Shown: positions 17,581 to 26,517 of the stretch, in pieces
Layout: each line of letters opens with the position of its first letter
How positions within the stretch are numbered: position 1 is the stretch's first letter
Source: Pseudomonas subflava
GTDB lineage: Bacteria > Pseudomonadota > Gammaproteobacteria > Pseudomonadales > Pseudomonadaceae
Length of the DNA: 51,779 nt
Assembly (NCBI RefSeq): GCF_023823685.1
Contig: NZ_JAMXBF010000019.1
Coordinates: 1 to 51,779 of the forward strand
Direction of reading: 5' to 3'
Program-made: the position numbers and the translations under genes
The notes under the pieces: generated by a model
Seen by the model: the letters and a program-made list of their open reading frames with translations, nothing else
Told to the model about the DNA's origin: nothing
Databases searched by the model: none

Positions 17581-20148
17581 ATGAGCGATTTGTCAGCCCA
17601 CACCCCGATGATGCAGCAATACTGGAAGCTGAAGAACCAGCATCCGGACCTGCTGATGTTCTACCGCATGGGCGACTTCTACGAGCTGTTCTACGACGAC
17701 GCCAAGAAGGCCGCGGCCCTGCTCGACATCACCCTCACCGCCCGCGGCTCCTCCGCCGGCCAGTCCATTCCCATGGCCGGCATCCCCTTCCATTCGGCCG
17801 AGGGCTATCTGGCACGCCTGGTGAAATTCGGCGAGTCGGTGGCGATCTGCGAGCAGATCGGCGACCCGGCCACCAGCAAGGGGCCGGTGGAACGCCAGGT
17901 GGTGCGCATCATCACCCCCGGCACCATCAGCGACGAGGCGCTGCTGGATGAGCGCCGCGACAACCTGGTCGGCGCCGTGCTGGGCGACGAGAAGCTGTTC
18001 GGCCTGGCCACACTCGACATCACCAGCGGCCGCTTCAGCGTGCAGGAGCTGAAGACCTGGGAAAACCTGCTGGCTGAGCTGGAGCGTCTGGCGCCGGCCG
18101 AGCTGCTGATTCCCGACGACTGGCCGCAAGGCCTGCCGCTGGAGAAACGCCGCGGCGTGCGCCGCCGAGCGCCCTGGGATTTCGAGCGCGACAGCGCACG
18201 CAAGAGCCTGTGCCAGCAGTTCGGCGTGCAGGACCTCAAGGGTTTCGGCTGCGAAGGCCTGACGCTCGCCATTGGCGCCGCCGGCTGCCTGCTGGTCTAC
18301 GCCAAGGAAACCCAGCGCACCGCCCTGCCGCACCTGCGCAACCTGCGCCACGAGCGCCTGGACGACACCGTCATCCTCGACGGCGCCAGCCGCCGCAACC
18401 TGGAGCTGGACACCAATCTCGCTGGCGGCCGCGACAACACCCTGCAATCGGTGGTCGACCGCTGCCAGACCGCCATGGGCTCGCGCCTGCTGACCCGTTG
18501 GCTGAATCGCCCGCTGCGCGACCGCTCCGTGTTGGAAGCACGCCAGGAAGCCATCGCCTGCCTGCTTGACCGCTACCGCTTCGAACTGCTGCAGCCGCAG
18601 CTCAAGGACATCGGCGACGTCGAGCGCATCCTCGCCCGCATCGGCCTGCGAAATGCCCGCCCACGTGACCTGGCGCGCCTTCGTGACGCTCTCGCCGCCC
18701 TGCCGCAGCTGCAAAGCGCGATGGCCGAGCTGGACGCCCCGCACCTGGCCGAGCTGGCGGTGAATATCCGCACCTACCCGGAACTGGCCGACCTGCTGGC
18801 CCGCGCCATCATCGACAACCCGCCGGCGGTGATCCGCGACGGCGGCGTGCTCAAGACCGGCTACGACGCCGAGCTGGACGAGCTGCAGTCGATCAGCGAG
18901 AACGCCGGCCAGTACCTCATGGACCTGGAGACGCGCGAGAAGGAGCGCACCGGCCTGGCCAACCTCAAGGTTGGCTACAACCGCGTGCACGGCTACTTCA
19001 TCGAGCTGCCCAGCAAGCAGGCCGAGTCGGCCCCGGCCGACTACATCCGTCGCCAGACCCTGAAGGGCGCGGAGCGCTTCATCACGCCGGAACTGAAGAC
19101 CTTCGAGGACAAGGCGCTATCGGCCAAGAGTCGCGCCCTGGCCCGCGAGAAGCAGCTCTACGAGGAACTGCTGGAGCTGCTCATTGGCCAGCTGGCACCG
19201 CTGCAGGATACCGCCGGCGCGCTGGCCGAGCTGGATGTGTTGAGTAATCTGGCCGAGCGCGCGCTGAATCTCGATCTGAATCGCCCGCGCTTCGTCGATG
19301 AGCCGTGCATGCGCATCGACCAGGGGCGCCACCCGGTGGTCGAGCAGGTGCTCGATACGCCTTTCGTGGCCAACGACCTGGGTCTGGACGATGCCACTCG
19401 CATGCTGATCATCACCGGCCCGAACATGGGCGGTAAGTCCACCTACATGCGCCAGACCGCGCTGATCGTGCTGCTGGCCCACATCGGCAGCTACGTGCCG
19501 GCCGCCGCGTGCGAGCTATCGCTGGTGGACCGCATCTTCACCCGCATCGGCTCTTCCGACGATCTGGCCGGCGGCCGCTCCACCTTCATGGTGGAGATGA
19601 GCGAGACCGCCAACATCCTGCACAACGCCACCGACCGAAGCCTGGTGCTGATGGACGAGGTGGGTCGCGGCACCAGCACCTTCGATGGCCTGTCGCTGGC
19701 CTGGTCGGCCGCCGAGCACCTGGCCAAGCTGCGCGCCTGGACGCTGTTCGCCACCCACTACTTCGAGCTGACCGTGCTGCCGGAGAGCGAGCCGGTGGTG
19801 GCCAACGTCCATCTCAACGCCACCGAGCACAACGAACGCATCGTCTTCCTGCACCACGTGTTGCCCGGCCCGGCCAGTCAGAGTTATGGCCTGGCAGTGG
19901 CGCAACTGGCCGGTGTGCCGGGCCCGGTGATCCAGCGCGCCCGCGAGCACCTGGCTCGCCTGGAGACCACCAGTCTGCCCCATGACATGCCGCGCAGCGA
20001 ACCCGGGCAGCCAGCGGCGCCGCTGCAAAGCGACATGTTCGCCGTGCTGCCGCATCCCGTGCTGGAGGAATTGGGCAAGATCAATCCGGATGATCTGAGC
20101 CCGCGCCGTGCGCTGGAGCTGTTATACACGTGGAAGACGCGCATCTGA
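17581..20148 (+). CDS. mutS: DNA mismatch repair protein MutS
   Basis: MutS recognises mispairs and small loops and recruits MutL. The 855 residues are full length. The N-terminal mismatch-reading motif is visible in RMGDFYELFYDDAKKAA (Phe and Glu of the FxE wedge), with connector, lever and clamp regions next. The ATPase has Walker A GPNMGGKST (about 613-621) and signature VLMDEVGRGTSTFDG. The C-terminal helix-turn-helix and a short tail end in LLYTWKTRI. It is divergent from pncC and followed by fdxA. Confidence 0.98.
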   Translation: MSDLSAHTPMMQQYWKLKNQHPDLLMFYRMGDFYELFYDDAKKAAALLDITLTARGSSAGQSIPMAGIPFHSAEGYLARLVKFGESVAICEQIGDPATSKGPVERQVVRIITPGTISDEALLDERRDNLVGAVLGDEKLFGLATLDITSGRFSVQELKTWENLLAELERLAPAELLIPDDWPQGLPLEKRRGVRRRAPWDFERDSARKSLCQQFGVQDLKGFGCEGLTLAIGAAGCLLVYAKETQRTALPHLRNLRHERLDDTVILDGASRRNLELDTNLAGGRDNTLQSVVDRCQTAMGSRLLTRWLNRPLRDRSVLEARQEAIACLLDRYRFELLQPQLKDIGDVERILARIGLRNARPRDLARLRDALAALPQLQSAMAELDAPHLAELAVNIRTYPELADLLARAIIDNPPAVIRDGGVLKTGYDAELDELQSISENAGQYLMDLETREKERTGLANLKVGYNRVHGYFIELPSKQAESAPADYIRRQTLKGAERFITPELKTFEDKALSAKSRALAREKQLYEELLELLIGQLAPLQDTAGALAELDVLSNLAERALNLDLNRPRFVDEPCMRIDQGRHPVVEQVLDTPFVANDLGLDDATRMLIITGPNMGGKSTYMRQTALIVLLAHIGSYVPAAACELSLVDRIFTRIGSSDDLAGGRSTFMVEMSETANILHNATDRSLVLMDEVGRGTSTFDGLSLAWSAAEHLAKLRAWTLFATHYFELTVLPESEPVVANVHLNATEHNERIVFLHHVLPGPASQSYGLAVAQLAGVPGPVIQRAREHLARLETTSLPHDMPRSEPGQPAAPLQSDMFAVLPHPVLEELGKINPDDLSPRRALELLYTWKTRI

Positions 20149-20287
20149 CAGACTGCCGCGCAAGCTGTTAGAATCGCGCGCATTTTTCAGATCGCCCCGG
20201 TTTACAGCCTGAGCCGCGGCCTTTATCGAGCGCCTGCAGAACCTGCGCAGACGGGACCAGGCGTCGCCGCCCGAGGAGAGAATCAGC

Positions 20288-20611
20288 ATGACCTTCGTTG
20301 TTACCGACAACTGCATCAAGTGCAAATACACCGACTGTGTCGAAGTCTGCCCGGTGGACTGCTTCTACGAAGGTCCGAACTTCCTGGTGATCCACCCGGA
20401 CGAGTGCATCGACTGCGCCCTGTGTGAGCCGGAGTGCCCTGCTCAGGCGATCTTCTCCGAGGACGAGGTGCCGGACGGCATGCAGGAGTTCATCGAGCTC
20501 AATGCCGAACTGGCGGACGTCTGGCCGAACATCACCGAGAAGAAGGACGCTCTGGCGGACGCCGAGGAATGGGACGGCGTGAAGGACAAACTACAGCACC
20601 TGGAGCGCTAA
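20288..20611 (+). CDS. fdxA: 7Fe-8S ferredoxin FdxA
   Basis: The 107-residue soluble ferredoxin contains two Cys clusters: Cys9, 12, 17, 21 and 25 in the first segment and Cys40, 43, 46 and 50 (CIDCALCEPEC) in the second. The pattern is that of one 3Fe-4S and one 4Fe-4S centre as in Azotobacter FdI. GAGGAG precedes the ATG. Its electron partner is not evident. The adjacency mutS-fdxA-rsmZ-rpoS is typical of Pseudomonas. Confidence 0.96.
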   Translation: MTFVVTDNCIKCKYTDCVEVCPVDCFYEGPNFLVIHPDECIDCALCEPECPAQAIFSEDEVPDGMQEFIELNAELADVWPNITEKKDALADAEEWDGVKDKLQHLER

Positions 20612-20623
20612 GCGCCCCTGAGG

Positions 20624-20652
20624 CAAAAGGCCCGCACATGCGGGCCTTTTTG
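20624..20652 (+). terminator. fdxA Rho-independent terminator
   Basis: A hairpin with AAAGGCCCGCA pairing to TGCGGGCCTTT around a two-base loop, with TTTTTG at its 3' side, begins 13 bases after the fdxA stop. Flanking A residues could also make it work on the minus strand. Confidence 0.85.
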
Positions 20653-20672
20653 TTTCCAGCTTTCCTGCGGGC

Positions 20673-20860
20673 AAAAAAAGGGGCGGTGATTAGCCGCCCG
20701 CTCTTTCTTCCCTACTCCCTGAGAATCCTTTCATCATCCTGATGAACCGCTCCCTGCGGTGCTTCCCTGGCCGCCGTCCTGGCTCCCGTGCCATCTCCCT
20801 AGGCACGGCTCCATATTAACGGCTCCGCAGACTCGAACAAGTCGGTGAAATCCCTGTACG
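20673..20860 (-). ncRNA. rsmZ: RsmZ regulatory small RNA
   Basis: RsmZ sequesters the translational repressors RsmA/RsmE in the Gac/Rsm cascade. The location between convergent-facing fdxA and rpoS is the known rsmZ locus. The minus strand from 20860 begins CGTACAGGGA, as I recall the P. aeruginosa RNA does. I count 12 GGA trinucleotides in about 188 nt, several in stem-loop contexts (for example CCGTGCCTAGGGAGATGGCACGG). It ends at a hairpin GGGCGG...CCGCCC (20681-20699) with a seven-T tract. The length exceeds the 116-127 nt I remember for other RsmZ RNAs, so both ends are inferred. Confidence 0.9.
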
Positions 20861-20872
20861 CAACTGCCGTTA
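20861..20872 (-). promoter_or_regulatory. candidate -10 region of rsmZ
   Basis: Immediately upstream of the inferred start the minus strand reads TAACGGCAGTTG, so TAACGG sits about 7-12 bases upstream. It is a weak sigma70 element, consistent with a promoter that depends on GacA activation. Confidence 0.35.
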
Positions 20873-20979
20873 CGCTCCTTGGACTGCGGCAAATCCAGTA
20901 GATTCAAACAATTACAGCGAAGCCATGGATAAGAATGGATCGCAACTGGTGCGTCGTTCCGAGGAAGACTTACAGCGCC

Positions 20980-20997
20980 CGTAAGCGATGACTTACA
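20980..20997 (-). promoter_or_regulatory. GacA upstream activating sequence of rsmZ
   Basis: The minus strand carries TGTAAGTCATCGCTTACG, matching the GacA box TGTAAGN6CTTACA in all but the last base. A further TGTAAG half-site lies closer to the promoter at 20969-20974. The full site is centred about 128 bp upstream of the inferred RsmZ start. Confidence 0.8.
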
Positions 20998-21005
20998 AGC
21001 GCCCA

Positions 21006-21032
21006 CAAAAAACCCGGCGATTGCCGGGCTTC
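21006..21032 (-). terminator. rpoS Rho-independent terminator
   Basis: On the minus strand a stem CCCGGC / GCCGGG with a four-base loop is followed by TTTTTT, starting 15 bp after the rpoS stop. It separates rpoS from the GacA site and rsmZ transcribed in the same direction. Confidence 0.85.
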
Positions 21033-21047
21033 TTGTGACATGTGGCG

Positions 21048-22052
21048 CTATTGGAAGAGGGCATCACTCGACAGGCCGTTCTTCTCCAAGATCTCGCGCA
21101 GACGCTTGAGCGCCTCCACCTGAATCTGACGCACACGCTCTCGGGTCAAACCGATCTCCTGCCCGACCTCTTCCAGCGTGCAGCTTTCATGGCCGCGCAG
21201 GCCGAAGCGGCGCACCACCACTTCGCGCTGCTTGTCGGTCAGCTCCGACAGCCATTGATCGATGCTCTCCGACAGATCGTCGTCCTGCAGCAGTTCGCAG
21301 GGGTCTGTCGGCCGGTCATCGGTCAGGGTATCGAGCAGGGTCTTGTCGGAATCCGGCCCGAGCGAAACGTCGACCGAGGTGACGCGCTCGTTGAGGCCGA
21401 GCATGCGCTTGACCTCATCGACCGGCTTCTCCAACAGGTTGGCGATTTCCTCGGCCGAGGGTTCGTGGTCCAGCTTCTGGGTCAGCTCGCGCGCCGCGCG
21501 CAGGTAGACGTTGAGCTCCTTCACCACATGAATCGGCAGGCGAATCGTGCGGGTCTGGTTCATGATCGCGCGTTCGATCGTCTGGCGAATCCACCAGGTG
21601 GCGTAGGTGGAAAAGCGGAAGCCACGCTCGGGATCGAACTTCTCCACCGCGCGAATCAGGCCGAGGTTGCCCTCTTCGATCAGATCCAGCAGGGAGAGGC
21701 CACGATTGACGTAACGCCGTGCGATCTTCACCACCAGGCGCAGGTTGCTCTCGATCATGCGCTTGCGCCCGGCCGGATCGCCCTTCTGCGCGAGGCGCGC
21801 AAAGTGCACTTCTTCCTGCGGGGTCAGCAATGGAGAGAAGCCGATCTCGTTGAGATACAGCTGAGTCGCGTCCAATGCTCGGGTGTAGTCGATGTACTTG
21901 TGCTGCTTGAGATGGGCCGCGGAGTTCTTGGGTTTGGCGCTGGAGACCGGCAGCTCGGCATCTTCCGCCAGTTCTTCCAGGATGATGCCCGGCTCCATGA
22001 GGAGCACCTCGTCATCGACGTCAAACTCCGGCGCTTCTTTGTTGAGTGCCAT
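21048..22052 (-). CDS. rpoS: RNA polymerase sigma factor RpoS
   Basis: RpoS (sigma38) directs stationary-phase and general stress transcription. The 334 residues equal the length I know for P. aeruginosa. Region 1.2 to 2 contains the highly conserved LIEEGNLGLIRAVEKFDP and GFRFSTYATWWIRQTIERAI; region 4 ends with EEVGQEIGLTRERVRQIQ. The ATG at 22052 (MALNKEAPEF) is chosen by family comparison over in-frame codons up to 22112. Transcription is expected both from within nlpD and by read-through. Confidence 0.98.
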   Translation of the reverse strand: MALNKEAPEFDVDDEVLLMEPGIILEELAEDAELPVSSAKPKNSAAHLKQHKYIDYTRALDATQLYLNEIGFSPLLTPQEEVHFARLAQKGDPAGRKRMIESNLRLVVKIARRYVNRGLSLLDLIEEGNLGLIRAVEKFDPERGFRFSTYATWWIRQTIERAIMNQTRTIRLPIHVVKELNVYLRAARELTQKLDHEPSAEEIANLLEKPVDEVKRMLGLNERVTSVDVSLGPDSDKTLLDTLTDDRPTDPCELLQDDDLSESIDQWLSELTDKQREVVVRRFGLRGHESCTLEEVGQEIGLTRERVRQIQVEALKRLREILEKNGLSSDALFQ

Positions 22053-22246
22053 TTCTTGTTGTCCCATGCTGAGTTCGACAACCAGCTCTGGCGGCACCCA
22101 TCCCGGCATCACATCAGATACAGACCCCAGCCCCCCAAGCTATTCAGCCTGCTGCCGAGCATTGCGTACCTGAAGCTAAAGCTGGATGACTCCCTGGCAA
22201 ACACCAAAGCCCGCTCAGCCTACGCAGGAGACGGATGGTGGCAGGA

Positions 22247-23137
22247 TCAACGACGCGGCAGATATTGCAGTGGATCTACAGGTTTGCCCTGGCGGCGAAT
22301 CTCAAAATGGAGCTTCACCCGATCGGTACCCGTGGATCCCATCTCGGCGATATGCTGTCCGACTTTGACCTGCTGTCCCTCCCGCACCAGCAACTTGCGG
22401 TTATGTCCGTAAGCGCTCACGTAGGCATCGCTGTGCTTGATGATCACCAGTTCGCCGTAGCCCCGTAGACCACTCCCGGCGTACACAACGGAACCATCAG
22501 CCGCAGCTAAAACAGGCTGGCCCAATTCTCCGGCGATATCAACGCCTTTATTCAAACTGCCGTTTGATGAGAATTTGCCGATCAACAGGCCATTGGCCGG
22601 CCACGCCCACCCCTTCGCAGAACGCTGTACCGGCTGCACCTTGCCGGCCGATGCCTTGCTGCCGGGAGTTGCCGCGGGCGGTTGCGAAATGGGCTGATCC
22701 ACCGCCGGCTTGCTCGGCTGCGATTGCACCGGCGGACGCGCCGTCGGCTGCGGCACCGAGACGACTGGCTGGCTGCTGACCGGCGGCGTGCTCGGGCGCA
22801 CCACGACCGGGGCGCTGGCACGCTGTGGCTGATCGAAGCGGATCGTCTGCCCGGGACGGATGGTGTACGGAGCGGGAATGCTGTTGCGCGCGGCCAGCGC
22901 CTTCCAGTCCCAGCCGAAACGAAAGGCGATGGAGTAGAGCGTATCGCCCCGCTGTACCCGGTACTGGCCGCTGGTGGTCTGTGGACGGGAGGCGGCGCTG
23001 CCACCATGGGTCCGGTCCACGACCTGCACCGGCGTCGAGGGCGAGCTGCCACAACCCGACAGAATGGCCGCGAAGACTGCCGCCCCTAGGCCGATGCCCG
23101 CCAGGCGCTTGCGCTGCTGTCCGTTCGTGAGACTCAA
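22247..23137 (-). CDS. nlpD: LysM/LytM lipoprotein NlpD (amidase activator type)
   Basis: The 296-residue outer-membrane lipoprotein has signal and lipobox ILSGC with lipidated Cys29, a LysM peptidoglycan-binding domain (about 57-101), a Pro/Gln/Ser-rich linker and a C-terminal LytM/M23 domain. The metal-ligand positions are degenerate (NKGVDIAG instead of HxGxD, KLHFE instead of HLHFE), as in E. coli NlpD, which activates AmiC rather than cutting peptidoglycan itself. It lies upstream of rpoS, whose main promoter is within nlpD in related bacteria. A 194 bp gap follows before rpoS. Confidence 0.95.
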   Translation of the reverse strand: MSLTNGQQRKRLAGIGLGAAVFAAILSGCGSSPSTPVQVVDRTHGGSAASRPQTTSGQYRVQRGDTLYSIAFRFGWDWKALAARNSIPAPYTIRPGQTIRFDQPQRASAPVVVRPSTPPVSSQPVVSVPQPTARPPVQSQPSKPAVDQPISQPPAATPGSKASAGKVQPVQRSAKGWAWPANGLLIGKFSSNGSLNKGVDIAGELGQPVLAAADGSVVYAGSGLRGYGELVIIKHSDAYVSAYGHNRKLLVREGQQVKVGQHIAEMGSTGTDRVKLHFEIRRQGKPVDPLQYLPRR

Positions 23138-23242
23138 CCCCTGCTCCCTTTGCCGGTGTGTTTCTTAATAGTTGTCACGCATTGTGCCGGAATTATCCGC
23201 CATCGCCAGCACCGCGCGCTGGCATTGCCGCAAGGTCCCGCC

Positions 23243-23878
23243 TCAGGCCAGCGGGCCGTTGAGCAGGGGGACGAAGCGCACAAGATCGAGTACGTGACGG
23301 GAATAGCCGTCCTCCTCGCGCACGATCAGCAGCAGCTCCTGGGTCTCGCCGGCGCCGACCGGAATCACCAGACGGCCACCCACGGCGAGCTGATCCAGCA
23401 ATGCCTGCGGCACTTCCACGGCCGCCGCGGTGACGATGATGCCGTTGTACGGCCCCAAGGCATTCCAGCCCTCCCAGCCGTCGCCCCAGCGGAACACCAC
23501 ATTGCGCAGCTTCAGTTCGACCAGGCGTTCCTTGGCGCGATCCTGCAGGGACTGGATGCGCTCCACCGAGAACACCCGCTCCACCAGCTGCGCCAGCACG
23601 GCGGTCTGGTAGCCGGAGCCGGTGCCGATCTCCAGCACCTTGTCCAGCGGGCCGCCGGCCAGCAGCAGTTCGGTCATGCGCCCGACTATATAAGGTTGGG
23701 AAATCGTCTGGTTGTGGCCGATGGGCAGCGCGGTGTCTTCGTAGGCGCGATGGGCCAGCGCCTCGTCGACGAACAGGTGGCGCGGCGTGCGGCGGATGAC
23801 TTCGAGCACGTGCGGGTTGGACAGACCTTCCTCGTACAGCCGCTCGATCAGGCGCTCGCGGGTCCGCTGCGAGGTCAT
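23243..23878 (-). CDS. pcm: protein-L-isoaspartate O-methyltransferase
   Basis: Pcm methylates isoaspartyl residues using S-adenosylmethionine to repair aged proteins. The SAM-binding motif EIGTGSGYQTAVLAQL is central and the family motif PIGHNQTISQPYIV precedes it. The 211-residue form starting MTSQRTRERL matches the known length. A longer start (GTG at 23920 or ATG at 23917) overlapping the surE stop is also possible and has a good GGAGG upstream, so the N-terminus is uncertain by 13-14 residues. It is part of surE-pcm-nlpD-rpoS. Confidence 0.94.
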   Translation of the reverse strand: MTSQRTRERLIERLYEEGLSNPHVLEVIRRTPRHLFVDEALAHRAYEDTALPIGHNQTISQPYIVGRMTELLLAGGPLDKVLEIGTGSGYQTAVLAQLVERVFSVERIQSLQDRAKERLVELKLRNVVFRWGDGWEGWNALGPYNGIIVTAAAVEVPQALLDQLAVGGRLVIPVGAGETQELLLIVREEDGYSRHVLDLVRFVPLLNGPLA

Positions 23879-23916
23879 GCCGATGCCGTGGCGCTGCAGA
23901 TGATCCTGGCCGCGCA

Positions 23917-24666
23917 TCACAGCAGCCCCTCCAGCCAGCCGCCGACGCTGTCGAACGCCTCGTGCAGAGTTCGGTCGAGGCGCAGCGGTGTGATCGACAC
24001 GTAACCCTGCAGCACCGCATGGAAATCGGTCCCTGGCCCTCCGTCCTCGGCATCGCCGGAGACGGAGATCCAGTAGCCTTCCTTGCCCCGCGGGTTGACC
24101 ATCTTCACCGGCGCGGCGGCGCGGGCGCGATGGCCCAGGCGAGTCAGCTGGATGCCGCGGATGTGATCCAGCGGCAGATTCGGTACGTTGACGTTGAGCA
24201 CCGTGCGCGGCGGTAGATCCAGCCGCTCGTGGGCCTCTACCAGCTTGCGCGCGTAGTAGGCGGCGGTGGCGAGATTATCGGTGCGCCGCGACACCAGCGA
24301 GAAGGCGAAGGCCGGCTTGGCCAGGAAACGCCCTTCGAGGGCGGCGGCCACGGTGCCGGAATAGAGCACGTCATCGCCGAGGTTGGCGCCCAGGTTGATG
24401 CCCGACACCACCATGTCCGGCACCTGTTCGAGCAAGCCGTTGAGGCCCAGGTGCACGCAGTCGGTCGGCGTGCCGTTGAGGCCGATGTAGCCGTTGGGCA
24501 TGGTCGCCGGATGCAGCGGGCGGTCCAGGGTCAGCGAGCTGCTGGCACCGCTCTTGTCCTCGGTCGGCGCGACTATGGTGCACTCGGCGTAGTCCTGCAG
24601 CGCGCCATGCAGCGCGGCGATACCGGGCGCCATCACCCCGTCGTCGTTGGAAATCAGAATTCGCAT
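23917..24666 (-). CDS. surE: 5'/3'-nucleotidase SurE
   Basis: SurE is a metal-dependent phosphatase acting on nucleoside monophosphates and short polyphosphate in stationary phase. The 249 residues begin MRILISNDDGVMAPGI with the metal-binding Asp-Asp; SGINLGANLGDDVLYSGTVA provides a further ligand region. Its ATG lies within the last codons of truD (13 bp overlap), indicating translational coupling. Confidence 0.97.
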   Translation of the reverse strand: MRILISNDDGVMAPGIAALHGALQDYAECTIVAPTEDKSGASSSLTLDRPLHPATMPNGYIGLNGTPTDCVHLGLNGLLEQVPDMVVSGINLGANLGDDVLYSGTVAAALEGRFLAKPAFAFSLVSRRTDNLATAAYYARKLVEAHERLDLPPRTVLNVNVPNLPLDHIRGIQLTRLGHRARAAAPVKMVNPRGKEGYWISVSGDAEDGGPGTDFHAVLQGYVSITPLRLDRTLHEAFDSVGGWLEGLL

Positions 24667-25712
24667 GGAGAGTCCGTCTGCCCTGCCGGCAGCAAATCGA
24701 CCAGTTCGCGCACCACGGCGGTGGCGAAGCAACCGGCCGGCAGGACGAATTGCAATTGCACTATCTCGGGCTCGGGATAATGCCACGCCAGTTCGGCAAT
24801 GGGGAGGCGCAGGATGCGCCGTTCGTGCGCCATGCCCGCCTTCGCCAGCCAGGCGGCCAGCGCCGGCTCGGCCTCGGCAACGCCCTGCTCCAGCGCCTGC
24901 GCGGCACCGCCTGCCGGAGAGGAGCCTTCGCCCCACAGCGGCCCGGTTGGATGCAGATCGAGAATGGCCAGGCGCGGGTCGCTGCACTCGCTCTCCCCGG
25001 CCATGAAGAAGCTGCGGCTGTCGGTGAAGGCCAGCAGGTCGCCGACCTGCGCCTGGTTCCAGCTGCCTTCGGCCACCCGCACGGCCAGCGCACGGTTGAA
25101 CAGATGGCTGCGCGCCGACGAGAGCAGGCGCGAGCGGGTGTTGCGTTGTTCCGGCAACTCGCTGCGTTCGGCAAAGGCGCGCGCATCGACCACGTTGCCG
25201 CCCTGCCAGCCGAAGCGCTGCAGACCGTAGTAGTTGGGCACGCCCTGCTCGCGGATGCGCTGCAGGCGTTGCTCCAGCGCGTCACGGTCGGCCGTCAGAC
25301 TGGTCAGACGGAGGGTAAAACCGTTGGCCGAATGGGCGCCGCGCTGCAGTTTGCGCGAGTGACGCACGGCCTTGAGGATCGCCAGGGTCTCGCCTTCGGC
25401 GGCGGACAGATCCGGATCGGCCTTGCCCGGCAGGTGCAGGCTGAACCACTGGCGGGTCAGCGCCTGGCGGTCCTTCAGCCCGGCGTAGCTGATATTGCGC
25501 TGCGACACTCCGGCCGCGCGGGCCAGGCGCCGCGCCGCCTCCTCGGTATTGAGGCCGCGCTTCTCCACCCACAGCCACAGGTGCTCGCCAGTACCGGACA
25601 GCGGAATGTCCAGCACCTCATCGACCTGGAAATCCTCGGCGGTGGCCTTGAGCACCGCCGTACCGCATGCCTCGCCATGGGCGCGCGGACCCAGCAGTTC
25701 CAGTTCCGTCAT
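24654..25712 (-). CDS. truD: tRNA pseudouridine(13) synthase TruD
   Basis: TruD isomerises U13 of tRNA-Glu to pseudouridine. The 352 residues contain catalytic Asp81 in SYAGLKDRQALTRQ and the conserved NYYGLQRFGWQGGNV. Its start overlaps the ispF stop by four bases and its end overlaps surE by 13, so ispF, truD, surE and pcm look like one coupled transcript. Confidence 0.97.
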   Translation of the reverse strand: MTELELLGPRAHGEACGTAVLKATAEDFQVDEVLDIPLSGTGEHLWLWVEKRGLNTEEAARRLARAAGVSQRNISYAGLKDRQALTRQWFSLHLPGKADPDLSAAEGETLAILKAVRHSRKLQRGAHSANGFTLRLTSLTADRDALEQRLQRIREQGVPNYYGLQRFGWQGGNVVDARAFAERSELPEQRNTRSRLLSSARSHLFNRALAVRVAEGSWNQAQVGDLLAFTDSRSFFMAGESECSDPRLAILDLHPTGPLWGEGSSPAGGAAQALEQGVAEAEPALAAWLAKAGMAHERRILRLPIAELAWHYPEPEIVQLQFVLPAGCFATAVVRELVDLLPAGQTDSPCEF

Positions 25713-26182
25713 GCCTTGAGCAGCAGCGCCACGGCGTGAACCGCGATGCCCTCCTCGCGCCCGGTGAAGCCGAGCTTCTCGGTGGTGGTGGCCTTGACGT
25801 TGACCGCGTCCAGCTCCACCTGCAGGTCCTCGGCGATCAGCCCGCGCATGGCCTCGATGTGCGGCGCCATCTTCGGCGCCTGGGCGACGATGGTGGCGTC
25901 GACGTTGCCGACCACATAGCCCTTGGCCTGGACCAGGCCGAGCACATGGCGCAGCAGTGCGCGGCTGTCGGCACCCTTGAAGGTCGGATCGGTGTCGGGA
26001 AAGTGCTTGCCGATATCGCCCAGGGCACAGGCGCCGAGCAGCGCGTCGCTCAGGGCGTGCAGCAGCACGTCGCCATCGGAATGAGCGATCAGGCCGAACC
26101 TGTGGGGAATGCGCACGCCGCCGAGAGTGATGAAATCGCCCTCGCCAAAGCGGTGCACGTCGTAGCCATGGCCAATACGCAT
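25709..26182 (-). CDS. ispF: 2-C-methyl-D-erythritol 2,4-cyclodiphosphate synthase
   Basis: IspF makes the cyclodiphosphate of the MEP isoprenoid pathway. The 157 residues show zinc ligands Asp8 and His10 (GHGYDVHRF) and His42 (LLHALSDALLG), and the C-terminal TTEKLGFTGREEGI motif. It begins the coupled run toward truD and surE. ispD, often adjacent in other genera, is not here. Confidence 0.97.
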   Translation of the reverse strand: MRIGHGYDVHRFGEGDFITLGGVRIPHRFGLIAHSDGDVLLHALSDALLGACALGDIGKHFPDTDPTFKGADSRALLRHVLGLVQAKGYVVGNVDATIVAQAPKMAPHIEAMRGLIAEDLQVELDAVNVKATTTEKLGFTGREEGIAVHAVALLLKA

Positions 26183-26256
26183 AAGAAGAACACCCGGAAA
26201 AATCAGGTCGCGATTCTACCCCAGGCCGTCATCCTGCGAACCCTTCGCATCCGCCC

Positions 26257-26514
26257 TCAGTCGTCCGTCCCATCATCGAAGGCGCGATGCCCGGCGAAAC
26301 CCCTGGCCTCGCCCAGCACCGGAAGCCGCTCGGCATCGCCATTTTCCGTCCGACCGATACGCCGCCTGCGGCGCGAGATGAAGAACAGCGGCCCGCCGAC
26401 GCACACCAGCCCCAAAGTGGCGAACAGCCAGTCCCTGCTTAGCCACCAGGCGAAAGGCATCGACGCCAGCGCCGCCATCAGCAGCGCCAGCCCGAGCCAC
26501 TCGCGCAGGCTCAT
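26257..26514 (-). CDS. small inner-membrane protein of unknown function
   Basis: The 85 residues have two adjacent hydrophobic segments (WLGLALLMAALASMPFAWWL and LFATLGLVCVGGPLFFI), then a strongly basic SRRRRRIGR and an acidic C-terminal tail. The ATG is three bases after the fghA stop, so it is probably translated from the adhC/fghA transcript, and ispF follows 74 bp later. No known family is recognised. Confidence 0.65.
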   Translation of the reverse strand: MSLREWLGLALLMAALASMPFAWWLSRDWLFATLGLVCVGGPLFFISRRRRRIGRTENGDAERLPVLGEARGFAGHRAFDDGTDD

Positions 26515-26517
26515 CGA

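Noticed and set aside
20734..21006. 90-codon minus-strand open frame across the rsmZ locus
   Set aside because: It covers the GacA site, promoter and 5' part of RsmZ; there is no family match and the RNA explains the region better.
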